Position numbers and translations under genes: made by a program
Notes under the pieces: generated by a model
The model's input: the letters and a program-made list of their open reading frames with translations, nothing else
What the model was told of the DNA's origin: nothing
Database searches by the model: none
Shown here: one piece after another, positions 1 to 5,832 of the stretch
Position numbering within the stretch: position 1 is the stretch's first letter
Layout of the letters: each line of letters begins with the position of its first letter
Source of the DNA: Actinomycetes bacterium
Lineage (GTDB): Bacteria; Actinomycetota; Acidimicrobiia; Acidimicrobiales; Bog-793
Length of the DNA stretch: 6,996 nucleotides
Assembly: GCA_021785095.1 (NCBI GenBank)
Contig: JAJYGM010000625.1
Coordinates: forward strand, 1 to 6,996
Direction of reading: 5' to 3'

Positions 1-1455
1 GGCGAGCTTCTCCTCTCCTGCCGAATAGCGCGCCCACTCCTCGGGATGCGCCTCGACGACCCCCTGGACGACCGCCGCGAGCGATCCCTCGGAGAGCGCC
101 TCGAACCCTCTCTCTGCGGCGATCGCCGCGGGGTCGCCGCCGCCCGCCGCGAGCAGCTCCGCGAGGACCGCCTTGGCCTGGGTCGCCGTCAGCTCGCCCC
201 GCCCCTCCATCTCCACCACGCTGCCGAAGGTCCCCGCGTCGAGGGCGAGCGCCGCACCGATGTCGGCCGCGAGCTCGTTGGCGGCGCGCACGAGCGCGAG
301 GCCGGCCGGCGCGCCCTTCGCGACGGCAGCCACGACCAGGTCGTCGAGACCCTGGCCGACGACCACGTGGACCTGGTCCACCTGCTGGGGAGTCGGCGCT
401 CCTCCGAGGAGCCCGGCGAGCCGCTCCCGCCGGGCGGAGGGAAGGAGACCGACCGCTCCCGCGGCGCGTGCCCGCCAGTCGGAGCCGGGCGCGAGCGGCA
501 CGAGATCGGGCTCGGGGAAGTACCGGTAGTCGAATGCCTCCTCCTTCGACCGGAGAGGCACCGTGCGACCCGCGTTCTCGTCCCAGTGACGGGTCTCCTG
601 GACCACGGTCCCTGTCGCCTCCACCAGCGCGACCTGGCGCGCGACCTCGTAGTCGATGGCCCGGCCGAGCGAACGCAGCGAGTTCAGGTTCTTGACCTCG
701 CAACGGGTCCCGAGCGCCGCTGCGCCCACACGGCGGACCGACACGTTCGCGTCCACCCGCAGCGAGCCCTCTTCCATCCGGCCATCGGAAGCTCCCGTCG
801 CGACGAGCACCGCCCGCAGCTCTGTCACGTAGAGCCGAGCCTGGGCGGACGAGCGGATGTCGGGCCGGCTCACGATCTCCACGAGCGGCACACCCGCGCG
901 GTTGTAGTCGACGAGTGCGTAGTCGGCTGCGTGGATCCGGCCGGTCTCGCCCTGGTGCGTCGTCTTGCCGGTGTCCTCCTCCAGGTGCGCGCGCTCGATC
1001 CCGACCCTGCCGCCGTCGGGCAGCTCCAGCCACCCGCCCACGTTGATCGGCTCGTCGTACTGGCTGATCTGGTAATCCTTCGGCATGTCGGGGTAGAAGT
1101 AGTTCTTGCGGTGGAAGCTCGACGGGCGCACCTCGCAGTGGAGCGCCTCGCCGATCCGCATGGCGAGCTCGACCGCGAAGGCGTTGAGCACGGGCAGGGA
1201 GCCCGGCAGGCCCAGGCACACGGGACAGACGTTCGTGTTCGGCTCGTCGCCGAAGGCGTTCTTGCAGCCGCAGAAGAGCTTGGTCTGCGTCTTGAGCTCG
1301 CAGTGGACCTCGAGGCCGACCACCGTCTCCCACTCCGCGCGCTCCGTCGTGTCCGCCCGGTCCGCCCGGTCCGCCTGCCGCTCCCGGTCCGCCCGGTCCG
1401 CCCGGTCCGCGTTGGTCCCCGGCGCGCCCGCCGCACTCGTCCCCGCCGCGCTCAT
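1..1455 (-). CDS. gatB: Aspartyl/glutamyl-tRNA(Asn/Gln) amidotransferase subunit B, 3' end cut by window
   Basis: GatB is the tRNA-binding kinase subunit of GatCAB. It phosphorylates the side-chain carboxylate of Glu on tRNA(Gln) or Asp on tRNA(Asn), and ammonia from GatA then replaces the phosphate. The 485 visible codons translate without a stop. Seen: the family opening [12 protein letters not shown] (residues 45-56), the zinc-type cysteines C62/C64 and C77/C80, HLEEDTGK (157-164), and further on [36 protein letters not shown] and [12 protein letters not shown] YqeY-like helical tail follows, still ongoing at [10 protein letters not shown] where the window ends; probably 25-35 residues are missing. 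The ATG overlaps the gatA stop as ATGA and is preceded by GGGGAGGG six bases upstream, which fixes the start. Relative to usual GatB it has about 40 extra N-terminal residues built of ADR repeats (separate entry). Confidence 0.98.
   Translation of the reverse strand, partial: MSAAGTSAAGAPGTNADRADRADRERQADRADRADTTERAEWETVVGLEVHCELKTQTKLFCGCKNAFGDEPNTNVCPVCLGLPGSLPVLNAFAVELAMRIGEALHCEVRPSSFHRKNYFYPDMPKDYQISQYDEPINVGGWLELPDGGRVGIERAHLEEDTGKTTHQGETGRIHAADYALVDYNRAGVPLVEIVSRPDIRSSAQARLYVTELRAVLVATGASDGRMEEGSLRVDANVSVRRVGAAALGTRCEVKNLNSLRSLGRAIDYEVARQVALVEATGTVVQETRHWDENAGRTVPLRSKEEAFDYRYFPEPDLVPLAPGSDWRARAAGAVGLLPSARRERLAGLLGGAPTPQQVDQVHVVVGQGLDDLVVAAVAKGAPAGLALVRAANELAADIGAALALDAGTFGSVVEMEGRGELTATQAKAVLAELLAAGGGDPAAIAAERGFEALSEGSLAAVVQGVVEAHPEEWARYSAGEEKLA
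1351..1410 (-). repeat. 9-bp tandem repeat in the 5' coding region of gatB
   Basis: On the coding strand GCGGACCGG (Ala-Asp-Arg) occurs three times, is interrupted by one divergent 9-mer (GAGCGGCAG, Glu-Arg-Gln), occurs twice more, and ends with a degenerate GCGGACACG (Ala-Asp-Thr). This covers residues 16-35, ahead of the conserved GatB fold that begins near residue 43. The 9-bp period preserves the frame, so the repeat could expand or contract by slippage without harming the essential gene. The encoded peptide is highly charged with alternating Asp and Arg, and is probably a flexible or helical tag. No function is recognised. Confidence 0.9.
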
Positions 1456-2921
1456 CGTCGACCCTCCCCGCGGGCGGGTCGCGCCCGCGCGGCGGCCAAC
1501 CGCTCGAGCGCCGCCGCGACCTGGAACATCCGCTCCTCGCAGAGAGCGGGCGCGAGCACCTGGACGCCCACCGGCAGGCCATCGTCGCCTGCGCCGAACG
1601 GCACGCTGATCGCCGGGTGTCCCGACAGGTTGGAAGGGATCGTGCAGACGTCCGACAGGTACATGGTGAGCGGATCGGCGACACGCTCGCCGATCGCGAA
1701 GGCGGTCGTCGGCGCGGTCGCGCCGATCAGGACGTCGAATTGCTCGTAGACGCGGTCGAACGCACGGATGAGCAGGGTGCGGACCCGCTGTGCCTTCCCG
1801 TAGTAGGCGTCGTAGTAGCCGGCGGACAGCGCATAGGTCCCGAGCATGATCCGGCGCTTCACCTCGGGGCCGAAGCCAGCGGTGCGCGTCGCCGTGTTCA
1901 TCTGCGCCACATCGGGTGCGTCCACCCGCAGCCCGTAGCGGACCCCGTCGTAGCGCGCGAGGTTCGACGACGCCTCCGCGGGCGCGATGAGGTAGTAGGC
2001 CGACAGGCCAAGTCGCATCTCGGGGACAGACACCTCTTCGACCAGGGCCCCCGTGCCAGCCAGGTCTTCAGCGGCTTCTCGCACGCGCCGTGACACGTCG
2101 GGGGCCGTGTCCGCGACGAGCTCCTCGCAGACCCCCACGCGTAGACCCTCGACGCCGACATCGAGCGACCGCATCGCCTCGGGAGCCGGGCGGTCGAGGC
2201 ACGTGCTGTCCTTCGGGTCGTGTCCCGCGATCACCTCGAGCAGCAGGGCGGCGTCGGCCACCGAGCGGGCGAACGGGCCGATCTGGTCGAGGGAGCTCGC
2301 GAAAGCGACGAGCCCGTAGCGGGAGACCACGCCGTAGGTGGGCTTCATGCCGACGACCCCGCACAGCGCAGCCGGCTGGCGGACGGACCCTCCCGTGTCC
2401 GATCCGAGCCCGAGTGGGACGAGCCCCGCCCCCACCGCGGCGGCCGAGCCGCCCGAGGAGCCCCCCGGCACCCGCGAGGGGTCCATCGGGTGGCGCGTCG
2501 GTCCCATGCAGGAGTTCTCCGTGGACGAACCCATGGCGAACTCGTCGAGGTTGGTCTTCCCCACCACGACCGCGCCCGCATCGCGAAGCCGCGTGACCAC
2601 GGTCGCGTCGTACGGCGGCCGCCAACCCTCGAGGATCCTCGACGCACAGGTCGTCGGGATCCCCCGGGTGCACAGGTTGTCCTTCAGCGCGACGGGCACG
2701 CCCGCCAGGGGGCCGGGGTCCTCGCCGGCCCGCACCTTCTCGTCGACCGCGTCGGCGTCGGCGCGCGCGCCGTCGGCGGCGACATGGAGAAACGCGTGGA
2801 GCTCGGGGTCGCGTGCGGCGATCCCGCCGAGCGCCGCCTCCACCACGGAGCGGGCCGACCGCTCGCCGCGACGGACCGCGTCGGCGAGGGCCACCGCGCT
2901 GTCTGAGCCGTCCGCCGTCAC
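1452..2921 (-). CDS. gatA: Aspartyl/glutamyl-tRNA(Asn/Gln) amidotransferase subunit A (amidase)
   Basis: GatA is the glutaminase of GatCAB. It releases ammonia from glutamine and channels it to GatB for amidation of misacylated tRNA in the cytoplasm. The 489-residue product is close to the usual ~485. It is an amidase-signature enzyme with a complete Ser-cisSer-Lys triad: K80 in [10 protein letters not shown]155 in the [11 protein letters not shown] loop (153-163), and S179 in [20 protein letters not shown]. Spacing matches Staphylococcus aureus GatA (K79, S154, S178). FAMGSSTEN (128-136) and [12 protein letters not shown] (193-204) are also typical. The start is GTG at 2921, four bases after GGGGAGG, overlapping the gatC stop as GTGA; the stop overlaps the gatB start as ATGA. 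No damage is seen. Confusion with a catabolic amidase is excluded by the gatC and gatB neighbours. Confidence 0.98.
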   Translation of the reverse strand: MTADGSDSAVALADAVRRGERSARSVVEAALGGIAARDPELHAFLHVAADGARADADAVDEKVRAGEDPGPLAGVPVALKDNLCTRGIPTTCASRILEGWRPPYDATVVTRLRDAGAVVVGKTNLDEFAMGSSTENSCMGPTRHPMDPSRVPGGSSGGSAAAVGAGLVPLGLGSDTGGSVRQPAALCGVVGMKPTYGVVSRYGLVAFASSLDQIGPFARSVADAALLLEVIAGHDPKDSTCLDRPAPEAMRSLDVGVEGLRVGVCEELVADTAPDVSRRVREAAEDLAGTGALVEEVSVPEMRLGLSAYYLIAPAEASSNLARYDGVRYGLRVDAPDVAQMNTATRTAGFGPEVKRRIMLGTYALSAGYYDAYYGKAQRVRTLLIRAFDRVYEQFDVLIGATAPTTAFAIGERVADPLTMYLSDVCTIPSNLSGHPAISVPFGAGDDGLPVGVQVLAPALCEERMFQVAAALERLAAARARPARGEGRR

Positions 2922-3226
2922 GGTGCCTCCCCGACGATCCGGGGCACCTTGAAGCGGCCGTCCTCCACGTCGGGGGCGGCGGCCAGCACCTCGCCGCGAT
3001 CGAGCCCGGGGCAGGGATCGTCGGTCCGCAGGACGTTGCGAACGGGAAGGGGGTGGGCGGTCGGGGGGACGTCGTGAACGTCGAGCGAGGAGACGTCGCG
3101 AGCGTGGTCGATCACGCGGGCGAGCTGCCCGGTGAACGTGTCGAGCTCCTCCTCGGAGAGGGAGAGACGCGCGAGCCCGGCGACGTGGGCGACGTCGTCG
3201 CGGCCGAGCGCAGGTGGCTCGCTCAT
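2918..3226 (-). CDS. gatC: Aspartyl/glutamyl-tRNA(Asn/Gln) amidotransferase subunit C
   Basis: GatC is the small belt-like subunit that wraps the GatA-GatB interface and stabilises the amidotransferase. The 102-residue product has the usual length and plan: an N-terminal helix [19 protein letters not shown] (residues 9-27), a second helix around [18 protein letters not shown], and the conserved C-terminal strand [10 protein letters not shown]. The frame stays open upstream to 3340, but ATG 3226 is preferred for three reasons. The conserved helix starts eight residues later, GGAGAGG lies seven bases upstream, and the ATG overlaps the hydrolase stop as ATGA. The 3' end overlaps gatA as GTGA. 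Confidence 0.96.
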   Translation of the reverse strand: MSEPPALGRDDVAHVAGLARLSLSEEELDTFTGQLARVIDHARDVSSLDVHDVPPTAHPLPVRNVLRTDDPCPGLDRGEVLAAAPDVEDGRFKVPRIVGEAP

Positions 3227-3996
3227 GTCTCCGCCTCTCCCGGCTCCTCGGTCACCGAGACGACGAACGCCTCGATCCACTCCTCGACCGTCTCGTGGTC
3301 GTAGTCCACCATCGCATTGTGGTAGCTCCGCTCCAGCCACACGCGCTCCACAGGGCCGCTCACCGTCGAGGCGAGCAGGTCGCCGTTGGTCGTCGGCACC
3401 ACATGGTCCTCCTTGCTCGAGATGACGAGCACCGGGCAGTTGATGCGGCCGAGCCCGACAGCCACCTCCTCTGCACCCTCGTTCAGCGACAGGAACGCCG
3501 CGATCGGAGCTCCGTCGTAGGTGGAAGACGTTGCCGTGGGGTCCGCCGTGTCAGGCGGCTCGCCCTTCCACACGGTCACTCCGGACTCGAGCAGAGAACG
3601 GGCGGCTGACCGCACCTCGTCGTCGAACGGCTCCACCAGCGGGTTCACGACAGCGATGCCGCGCACGTCGGGATGCCGCTCCGCGAGCCAGCAGGCGAGC
3701 GTCCCGCCCATCGAGTGACCGACGACCGCCACCCTCAGGCAACGCTCCCGGATGCGGGCGTAGGTCGCCTCGACGGCGGACGACCACTCGCCCCACCCGA
3801 GCGGCACGAGGTCCTCTACCGCCGTTCCGTGGCCGGGCAAGAGGGGCGCCTCGACGGTGAACCCCCTGGCGGCGAGCCTCTTCGCCGTGCGCCGCATGGA
3901 GAGCGGACTGCCGCAGAACCCGTGGACGAGGAGCGCGCCCTCGGGGCCTCCGGCAGCGGAGAAGGGCTCGGCGCCGGGCAAGACGGGGGCTGGCAC
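3223..3996 (-). CDS. Alpha/beta-hydrolase, carboxylesterase Est30 / monoacylglycerol lipase-like
   Basis: A 257-residue single-domain alpha/beta hydrolase with no signal peptide or membrane segment, so probably a cytoplasmic esterase or acylglycerol lipase. Visible elements: oxyanion-loop HGF at 25-27, PLLPGHG (51-57), nucleophile elbow GHSMGG with S95, catalytic Asp D197 in SSKEDHVVP (193-201), and catalytic His H226 in [10 protein letters not shown]. This arrangement and length resemble Geobacillus Est30 and the Bacillus monoacylglycerol lipase. The substrate cannot be told from sequence. The start is a GTG at 3996, seven bases after a TAGAGT -10-like box, compatible with a leaderless mRNA; an AGGG abuts the GTG too closely to be a normal Shine-Dalgarno. 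It is the first gene of the gatCAB operon, and its TGA overlaps the gatC ATG. A role in translation is not implied by its fold. Confidence 0.92.
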   Translation of the reverse strand: MPAPVLPGAEPFSAAGGPEGALLVHGFCGSPLSMRRTAKRLAARGFTVEAPLLPGHGTAVEDLVPLGWGEWSSAVEATYARIRERCLRVAVVGHSMGGTLACWLAERHPDVRGIAVVNPLVEPFDDEVRSAARSLLESGVTVWKGEPPDTADPTATSSTYDGAPIAAFLSLNEGAEEVAVGLGRINCPVLVISSKEDHVVPTTNGDLLASTVSGPVERVWLERSYHNAMVDYDHETVEEWIEAFVVSVTEEPGEAET

Positions 3997-4009
3997 CCCT
4001 GGGACTCTA
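3997..4009 (-). promoter_or_regulatory. Putative leaderless promoter of the hydrolase-gatCAB operon (-10 box)
   Basis: On the minus strand TAGAGT (4009-4004) fits the actinobacterial TAnnnT -10 consensus and is preceded by CGG, as in the 47-bp repeats at 5644-5784. The gap to the GTG start is exactly seven bases, so transcription could begin on the start codon. No convincing -35 box is seen. This would be the only visible promoter for the four-gene operon. Confidence 0.45.
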
Positions 4010-4045
4010 CCGACGGCGCCGCGCCCGATTCCGCGGAGCGCGCCC

Positions 4046-4051
4046 TAACCT
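4046..4051 (+). promoter_or_regulatory. Possible -10 box of the SCP2 gene
   Basis: TAACCT fits TAnnnT and lies about 40 bases before the SCP2 start, leaving a leader of roughly 30 nt that carries the Shine-Dalgarno. There is no recognisable -35. It would sit back to back with the minus-strand box at 4004-4009 in a 93-bp divergent intergenic region. The assignment rests on one short degenerate hexamer. Confidence 0.3.
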
Positions 4052-4075
4052 CTCTCGACACCACCACGGCAGCCC

Positions 4076-4082
4076 GAAGGAG
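4076..4082 (+). promoter_or_regulatory. Ribosome binding site deciding the SCP2 start
   Basis: GAAGGAG ends seven bases before ATG 4090, an ideal Shine-Dalgarno placement. It selects this ATG over the in-frame open extension that reaches back to 3673 inside the opposite-strand hydrolase gene. Confidence 0.85.
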
Positions 4083-4089
4083 CGGCTCG

Positions 4090-4494
4090 ATGCCCTACCC
4101 ATTCCTCAGCGACGAGTGGATCGAGAAAGCCCACGCGATCCGAGGGGAGCTCCTGGACAGCTCCCCTGCGATCAACCACCCGGTCCGGATGAACCTGGTG
4201 GTGACCGAGATCCCCTTCGGTGACGGGAAGCTCGACGCGCACATGGACACCACCGCCGGCGAGCTCGACATCGACAAGGGCCACGTCGATGACGCGGACC
4301 TGACGATCACGCTCGACTACCACACGGCCAAGGCGATCCTGGTCGATCGGAACCCTCAGGCTGGGATGCAGGCGTTCATGGCCGGAAGGATCCGGGTCGA
4401 GGGGGACATGTCGAAGCTGATGACCATCCAGGCGGCGCCTTCCGACGAGCGAGCCGCCGAGATGGCAGAACGGCTCCGCGCGATCACGGAGTGA
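4090..4494 (+). CDS. SCP2 sterol-binding domain protein
   Basis: A 134-residue stand-alone SCP2-type (sterol carrier protein 2) protein. Members form a hydrophobic cavity that binds fatty acyl-CoA, sterols or other lipids. Support: the alternating beta pattern MNLVVTEIPFGDGKLDAHMD (34-53), DADLTITLDYHTAKAIL (68-84), and the family's closing segment FMAGRIRVEGDMSKLM (96-111), which matches the typical G-x-hydrophobic-x-h-x-G-D-hx-K-L motif of SCP2 domains. A short acidic C-terminal helix follows. The first ~33 residues are a helical lead-in. Length is near that of isolated SCP2 domains and there is no signal peptide. It converges on an HSD17B4-like dehydrogenase 91 bp downstream; in eukaryotic MFE-2 these two domains occur in one polypeptide. 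The ligand is unknown. Confidence 0.87.
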   Translation: MPYPFLSDEWIEKAHAIRGELLDSSPAINHPVRMNLVVTEIPFGDGKLDAHMDTTAGELDIDKGHVDDADLTITLDYHTAKAILVDRNPQAGMQAFMAGRIRVEGDMSKLMTIQAAPSDERAAEMAERLRAITE

Positions 4495-4509
4495 CGCCGA
4501 CCCGTCCCC

Positions 4510-4546
4510 GCTCCGGGTACTCCGTCCGTGCTCCGGGTACTCCGTC
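4510..4546. repeat. Two direct repeats, 20-bp period, in the convergent intergenic gap
   Basis: GCTCCGGGTACTCCGTC occurs at 4510-4526 and again at 4530-4546, separated by three bases. A related GTCCCCGCTCC begins at 4504 and recurs at 4566. The repeats lie in the 91-bp gap between the SCP2 stop and the dehydrogenase stop and code for nothing visible. Confidence 0.85.
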
Positions 4547-4561
4547 GGGCCGCGGTGGCCC
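4547..4561. terminator. Weak candidate bidirectional hairpin between convergent genes
   Basis: GGGCC (4547-4551) and GGCCC (4557-4561) form a perfect 5-bp all-GC stem with a 5-base loop, 53 bp after the SCP2 stop and 25 bp after the dehydrogenase stop. No T-run follows on either strand, so it is not a classical intrinsic terminator. Position between convergent ends is the main support. Confidence 0.3.
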
Positions 4562-4585
4562 GTCCGTCCCCGCTCCCGGTGCCCC

Positions 4586-5488
4586 CTATCGCAGCGCCTC
4601 GGCCGCCTGGCCATGTGCCAGCTTGGGCATCTCGGCTTTCAGCTCCTCGACGGTCCAGCGGGTCGGCCGGTCGATCGAGTCGGTCATCGTCCAATTCTGG
4701 AAGTTGCGCACGGTCCCACCCTGGACGTAGAACACGCGTCCCGTCAGCGGGCAGTCCTCCGTCGCGAGGTACGCGACGAACGGCGAGACGTTCGCCGGAC
4801 CCCACACGTCGAACTGCGACTCGTCCTGCGGGCGCTTCACGATGTCCGAGAGGCCCGGGGTGAACTCGGTCATGCGGGTCCGGGCAGCCGGCGCGATCGC
4901 GTTCACGCGCACGCCGTAGCGACCGAGCTCCTGCGACGCGATGACGGAGAACGCGGCGATGCCGGCCTTCGCAGCCCCGTAATTCGTCTGGCCGGGGTTG
5001 CCGAAAAGCCCTGAGGTGGACGACGTGTTCACGATGCAGGCGCGTACCTCCTCCCCCGCTTTCGCCCGCTCGCGCCAGTACGTCGCGGCATGGCGCGTCG
5101 GGACGAAGTGCCCCTTCAGATGGACGTGGATGACGCTGTCCCAGTCCTCCTCCGTCATGTTGACGATCATGCGGTCCCGCAAGATGCCGGCGTTGTTCAC
5201 CAGCACGTGCAGGTCGCCGAACGCTTCGAGCGCCGACGAGATCAGCCGCTTGCCCCCCTCCCAGTCGGCGACGTCGTCGGTGTTGGCGACGGCTTCGCCA
5301 CCCAGTGCCTTGATCTCGTCGCCGACCCTCTCGGCCGGCGTACGGTCGTCTCCCGACCCGTCCAGCGCGCCGCCCAGATCGTTCACGACAACCTTGGCGC
5401 CCTCCTCGGCGAAGAGCAACGCATGCTCGCGGCCGATACCGCGGCCGGCACCGGTGATGATCGCCACACGCCCGTCCAGTGCGCCCAT
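4586..5488 (-). CDS. SDR-family dehydrogenase, HSD17B4 / Hsd4A type (3-hydroxyacyl-CoA or 17-beta-hydroxysteroid dehydrogenase)
   Basis: A 300-residue classical short-chain dehydrogenase. Seen: the Rossmann glycine motif TGAGRGIG (12-19), D37 after the second strand (NDLGG, 36-40) pointing to NAD(H), NNAG (98-101), and catalytic S157, Y170 and K174 in the NYGAAKAG context (169-176). NDLGG, NAGILRDRM, HLKGHF and NAIAPAARTRMTE are characteristic of the dehydrogenase domain of peroxisomal multifunctional enzyme 2 and of mycobacterial Hsd4A-like proteins acting in beta-oxidation of steroid side chains or other acyl-CoAs. The precise substrate is inferred only from family resemblance. ATG 5488 is chosen because the fold begins at once (MGALDGRVAIITGAG) and AGGAG lies ten bases upstream. 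The frame is open back to 5800 but that part is repeat-derived and non-coding. It converges with the SCP2 gene. Confidence 0.93.
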   Translation of the reverse strand: MGALDGRVAIITGAGRGIGREHALLFAEEGAKVVVNDLGGALDGSGDDRTPAERVGDEIKALGGEAVANTDDVADWEGGKRLISSALEAFGDLHVLVNNAGILRDRMIVNMTEEDWDSVIHVHLKGHFVPTRHAATYWRERAKAGEEVRACIVNTSSTSGLFGNPGQTNYGAAKAGIAAFSVIASQELGRYGVRVNAIAPAARTRMTEFTPGLSDIVKRPQDESQFDVWGPANVSPFVAYLATEDCPLTGRVFYVQGGTVRNFQNWTMTDSIDRPTRWTVEELKAEMPKLAHGQAAEALR

Positions 5489-5498
5489 GACCTTGCTT

Positions 5499-5503
5499 CT
5501 CCT
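5499..5503 (-). promoter_or_regulatory. Ribosome binding site deciding the SDR start
   Basis: AGGAG on the minus strand lies ten bases before ATG 5488, a slightly long spacing; a closer AAGG is also present. Together with the immediate onset of the SDR fold it rejects the in-frame 104-residue extension. Confidence 0.65.
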
Positions 5504-5599
5504 GTCCTCTGTCTCCGGTCCCCGACCTCGCGCCCCCGACCCCCGCCGGACGTCGCCGCCTCCGTCCGCTCCACGACCCCCACCAGGGGCGGTGATCCT

Positions 5600-5607
5600 C
5601 CAGGGTA
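5600..5607 (-). promoter_or_regulatory. Possible -10 box of the SDR gene
   Basis: Minus-strand TACCCTGG (5607-5600) contains a TAnnnT -10 hexamer identical to the one in the three plus-strand 47-bp repeats. It would give a purine-rich leader of about 105-110 nt before ATG 5488. No -35 is recognisable, and the long leader shows no known riboswitch by eye. Confidence 0.35.
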
Positions 5608-5628
5608 CTTGCACCGCACCGCGGACTG

Positions 5629-5641
5629 CCCGCCCGGCGGG
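5629..5641. repeat. Perfect 13-bp inverted repeat next to the 47-bp array
   Basis: CCCGCC and GGCGGG flank a single C. It lies immediately left of the first 47-bp unit and about 21 bp upstream of the minus-strand TACCCT box, so it could be an operator for either divergent gene or a small DNA cruciform. GC-only palindromes are frequent in such sequence, so function is unproven. Confidence 0.5.
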
Positions 5642-5643
5642 AC

Positions 5644-5792
5644 CGCCCGCCTGCCACGCCGGCGAGTCGCCGGTACCCTGGTGACCAACCCGCCCGCCTG
5701 CCACGACGGCGAGTCGCCGGTACCCTGGTGACCAGCCCGCCCACCTACCACCACGGCGAGTCGCCGGTACCCTGGTGACCAACCCGCCCACC
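5644..5792 (+). repeat. Three tandem copies of a 47-bp promoter-like unit
   Basis: Units at 5644-5690, 5691-5737 and 5738-5784 are joined without spacers, and 8 bp of a fourth follow. Copies 1 and 2 differ at 2 of 47 positions, copies 1 and 3 at 4. Every unit contains a -35-like CTGCCA (CTACCA in copy 3), a 17-bp spacer holding the perfect palindrome GGCGA-G-TCGCC, and a -10-like TACCCT. The -10 hexamers are at 5674-5679, 5721-5726 and 5768-5773; the palindromes at 5661-5671, 5708-5718 and 5755-5765. Forty-seven is not a multiple of three, so the array is not coding, although pseudo-peptides appear in all frames. The repeat is seen directly; the promoter reading is an inference. Confidence 0.95.
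5645..5779 (+). promoter_or_regulatory. Putative triple promoter/operator of the exporter gene
   Basis: The -35/-10 pairs within the 47-bp units face the rhtA-like gene. The last one predicts transcription from about 5780 and a ~53-nt leader to ATG 5833. A palindrome between -35 and -10 is where a dimeric repressor or a MerR-like activator could bind. The -35 box matches TTGACA at only 4 of 6 positions in copies 1 and 2. Confidence 0.4.
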
Positions 5793-5832
5793 CGAACCAC
5801 CCCACTGAGCTACCCGCCCGCCCTCGCGCCCG

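Larger units (their letters stand above)
5489..5832. other. 344-bp divergent intergenic region between SDR and rhtA-like genes
   Basis: No gene is supported here. Reading from the SDR side it holds a purine-rich SDR leader, the minus-strand TACCCTGG box (5600-5607), a perfect inverted repeat (5629-5641), three tandem 47-bp units (5644-5784) with an 8-bp partial fourth, and a ~50-nt leader before the exporter ATG that lacks an obvious Shine-Dalgarno. Confidence 0.8.

Noticed and set aside
46..1749. 567-codon open frame on the plus strand opposite gatB and the end of gatA
   Set aside because: It is antisense to a complete set of GatB motifs, has no recognisable domain and is rich in Arg, as expected for a shadow frame in GC-rich DNA.
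3227..3340. Upstream start for gatC
   Set aside because: It would overlap the hydrolase by more than 100 bp and add non-conserved residues. The ATGA overlap and Shine-Dalgarno favour 3226.
3673..4089. 139-residue N-terminal extension of the SCP2 protein
   Set aside because: It lies antisense to the hydrolase gene, lacks SCP2 similarity, and the ideal Shine-Dalgarno supports ATG 4090.
4356..5744. 462-codon minus-strand frame over the SDR region
   Set aside because: It is an Arg/Gly-rich out-of-frame translation of the SDR gene and the 47-bp repeats, with no domain.
5644..5792. CRISPR array
   Set aside because: The 47-bp units abut directly with no unique spacers, only three copies exist, and no cas genes are near.
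5489..5800. 104-residue N-terminal extension of the SDR protein
   Set aside because: It translates the 47-bp repeats, whose period is not a multiple of three. The SDR fold starts at ATG 5488 with a Shine-Dalgarno, so this region is non-coding.
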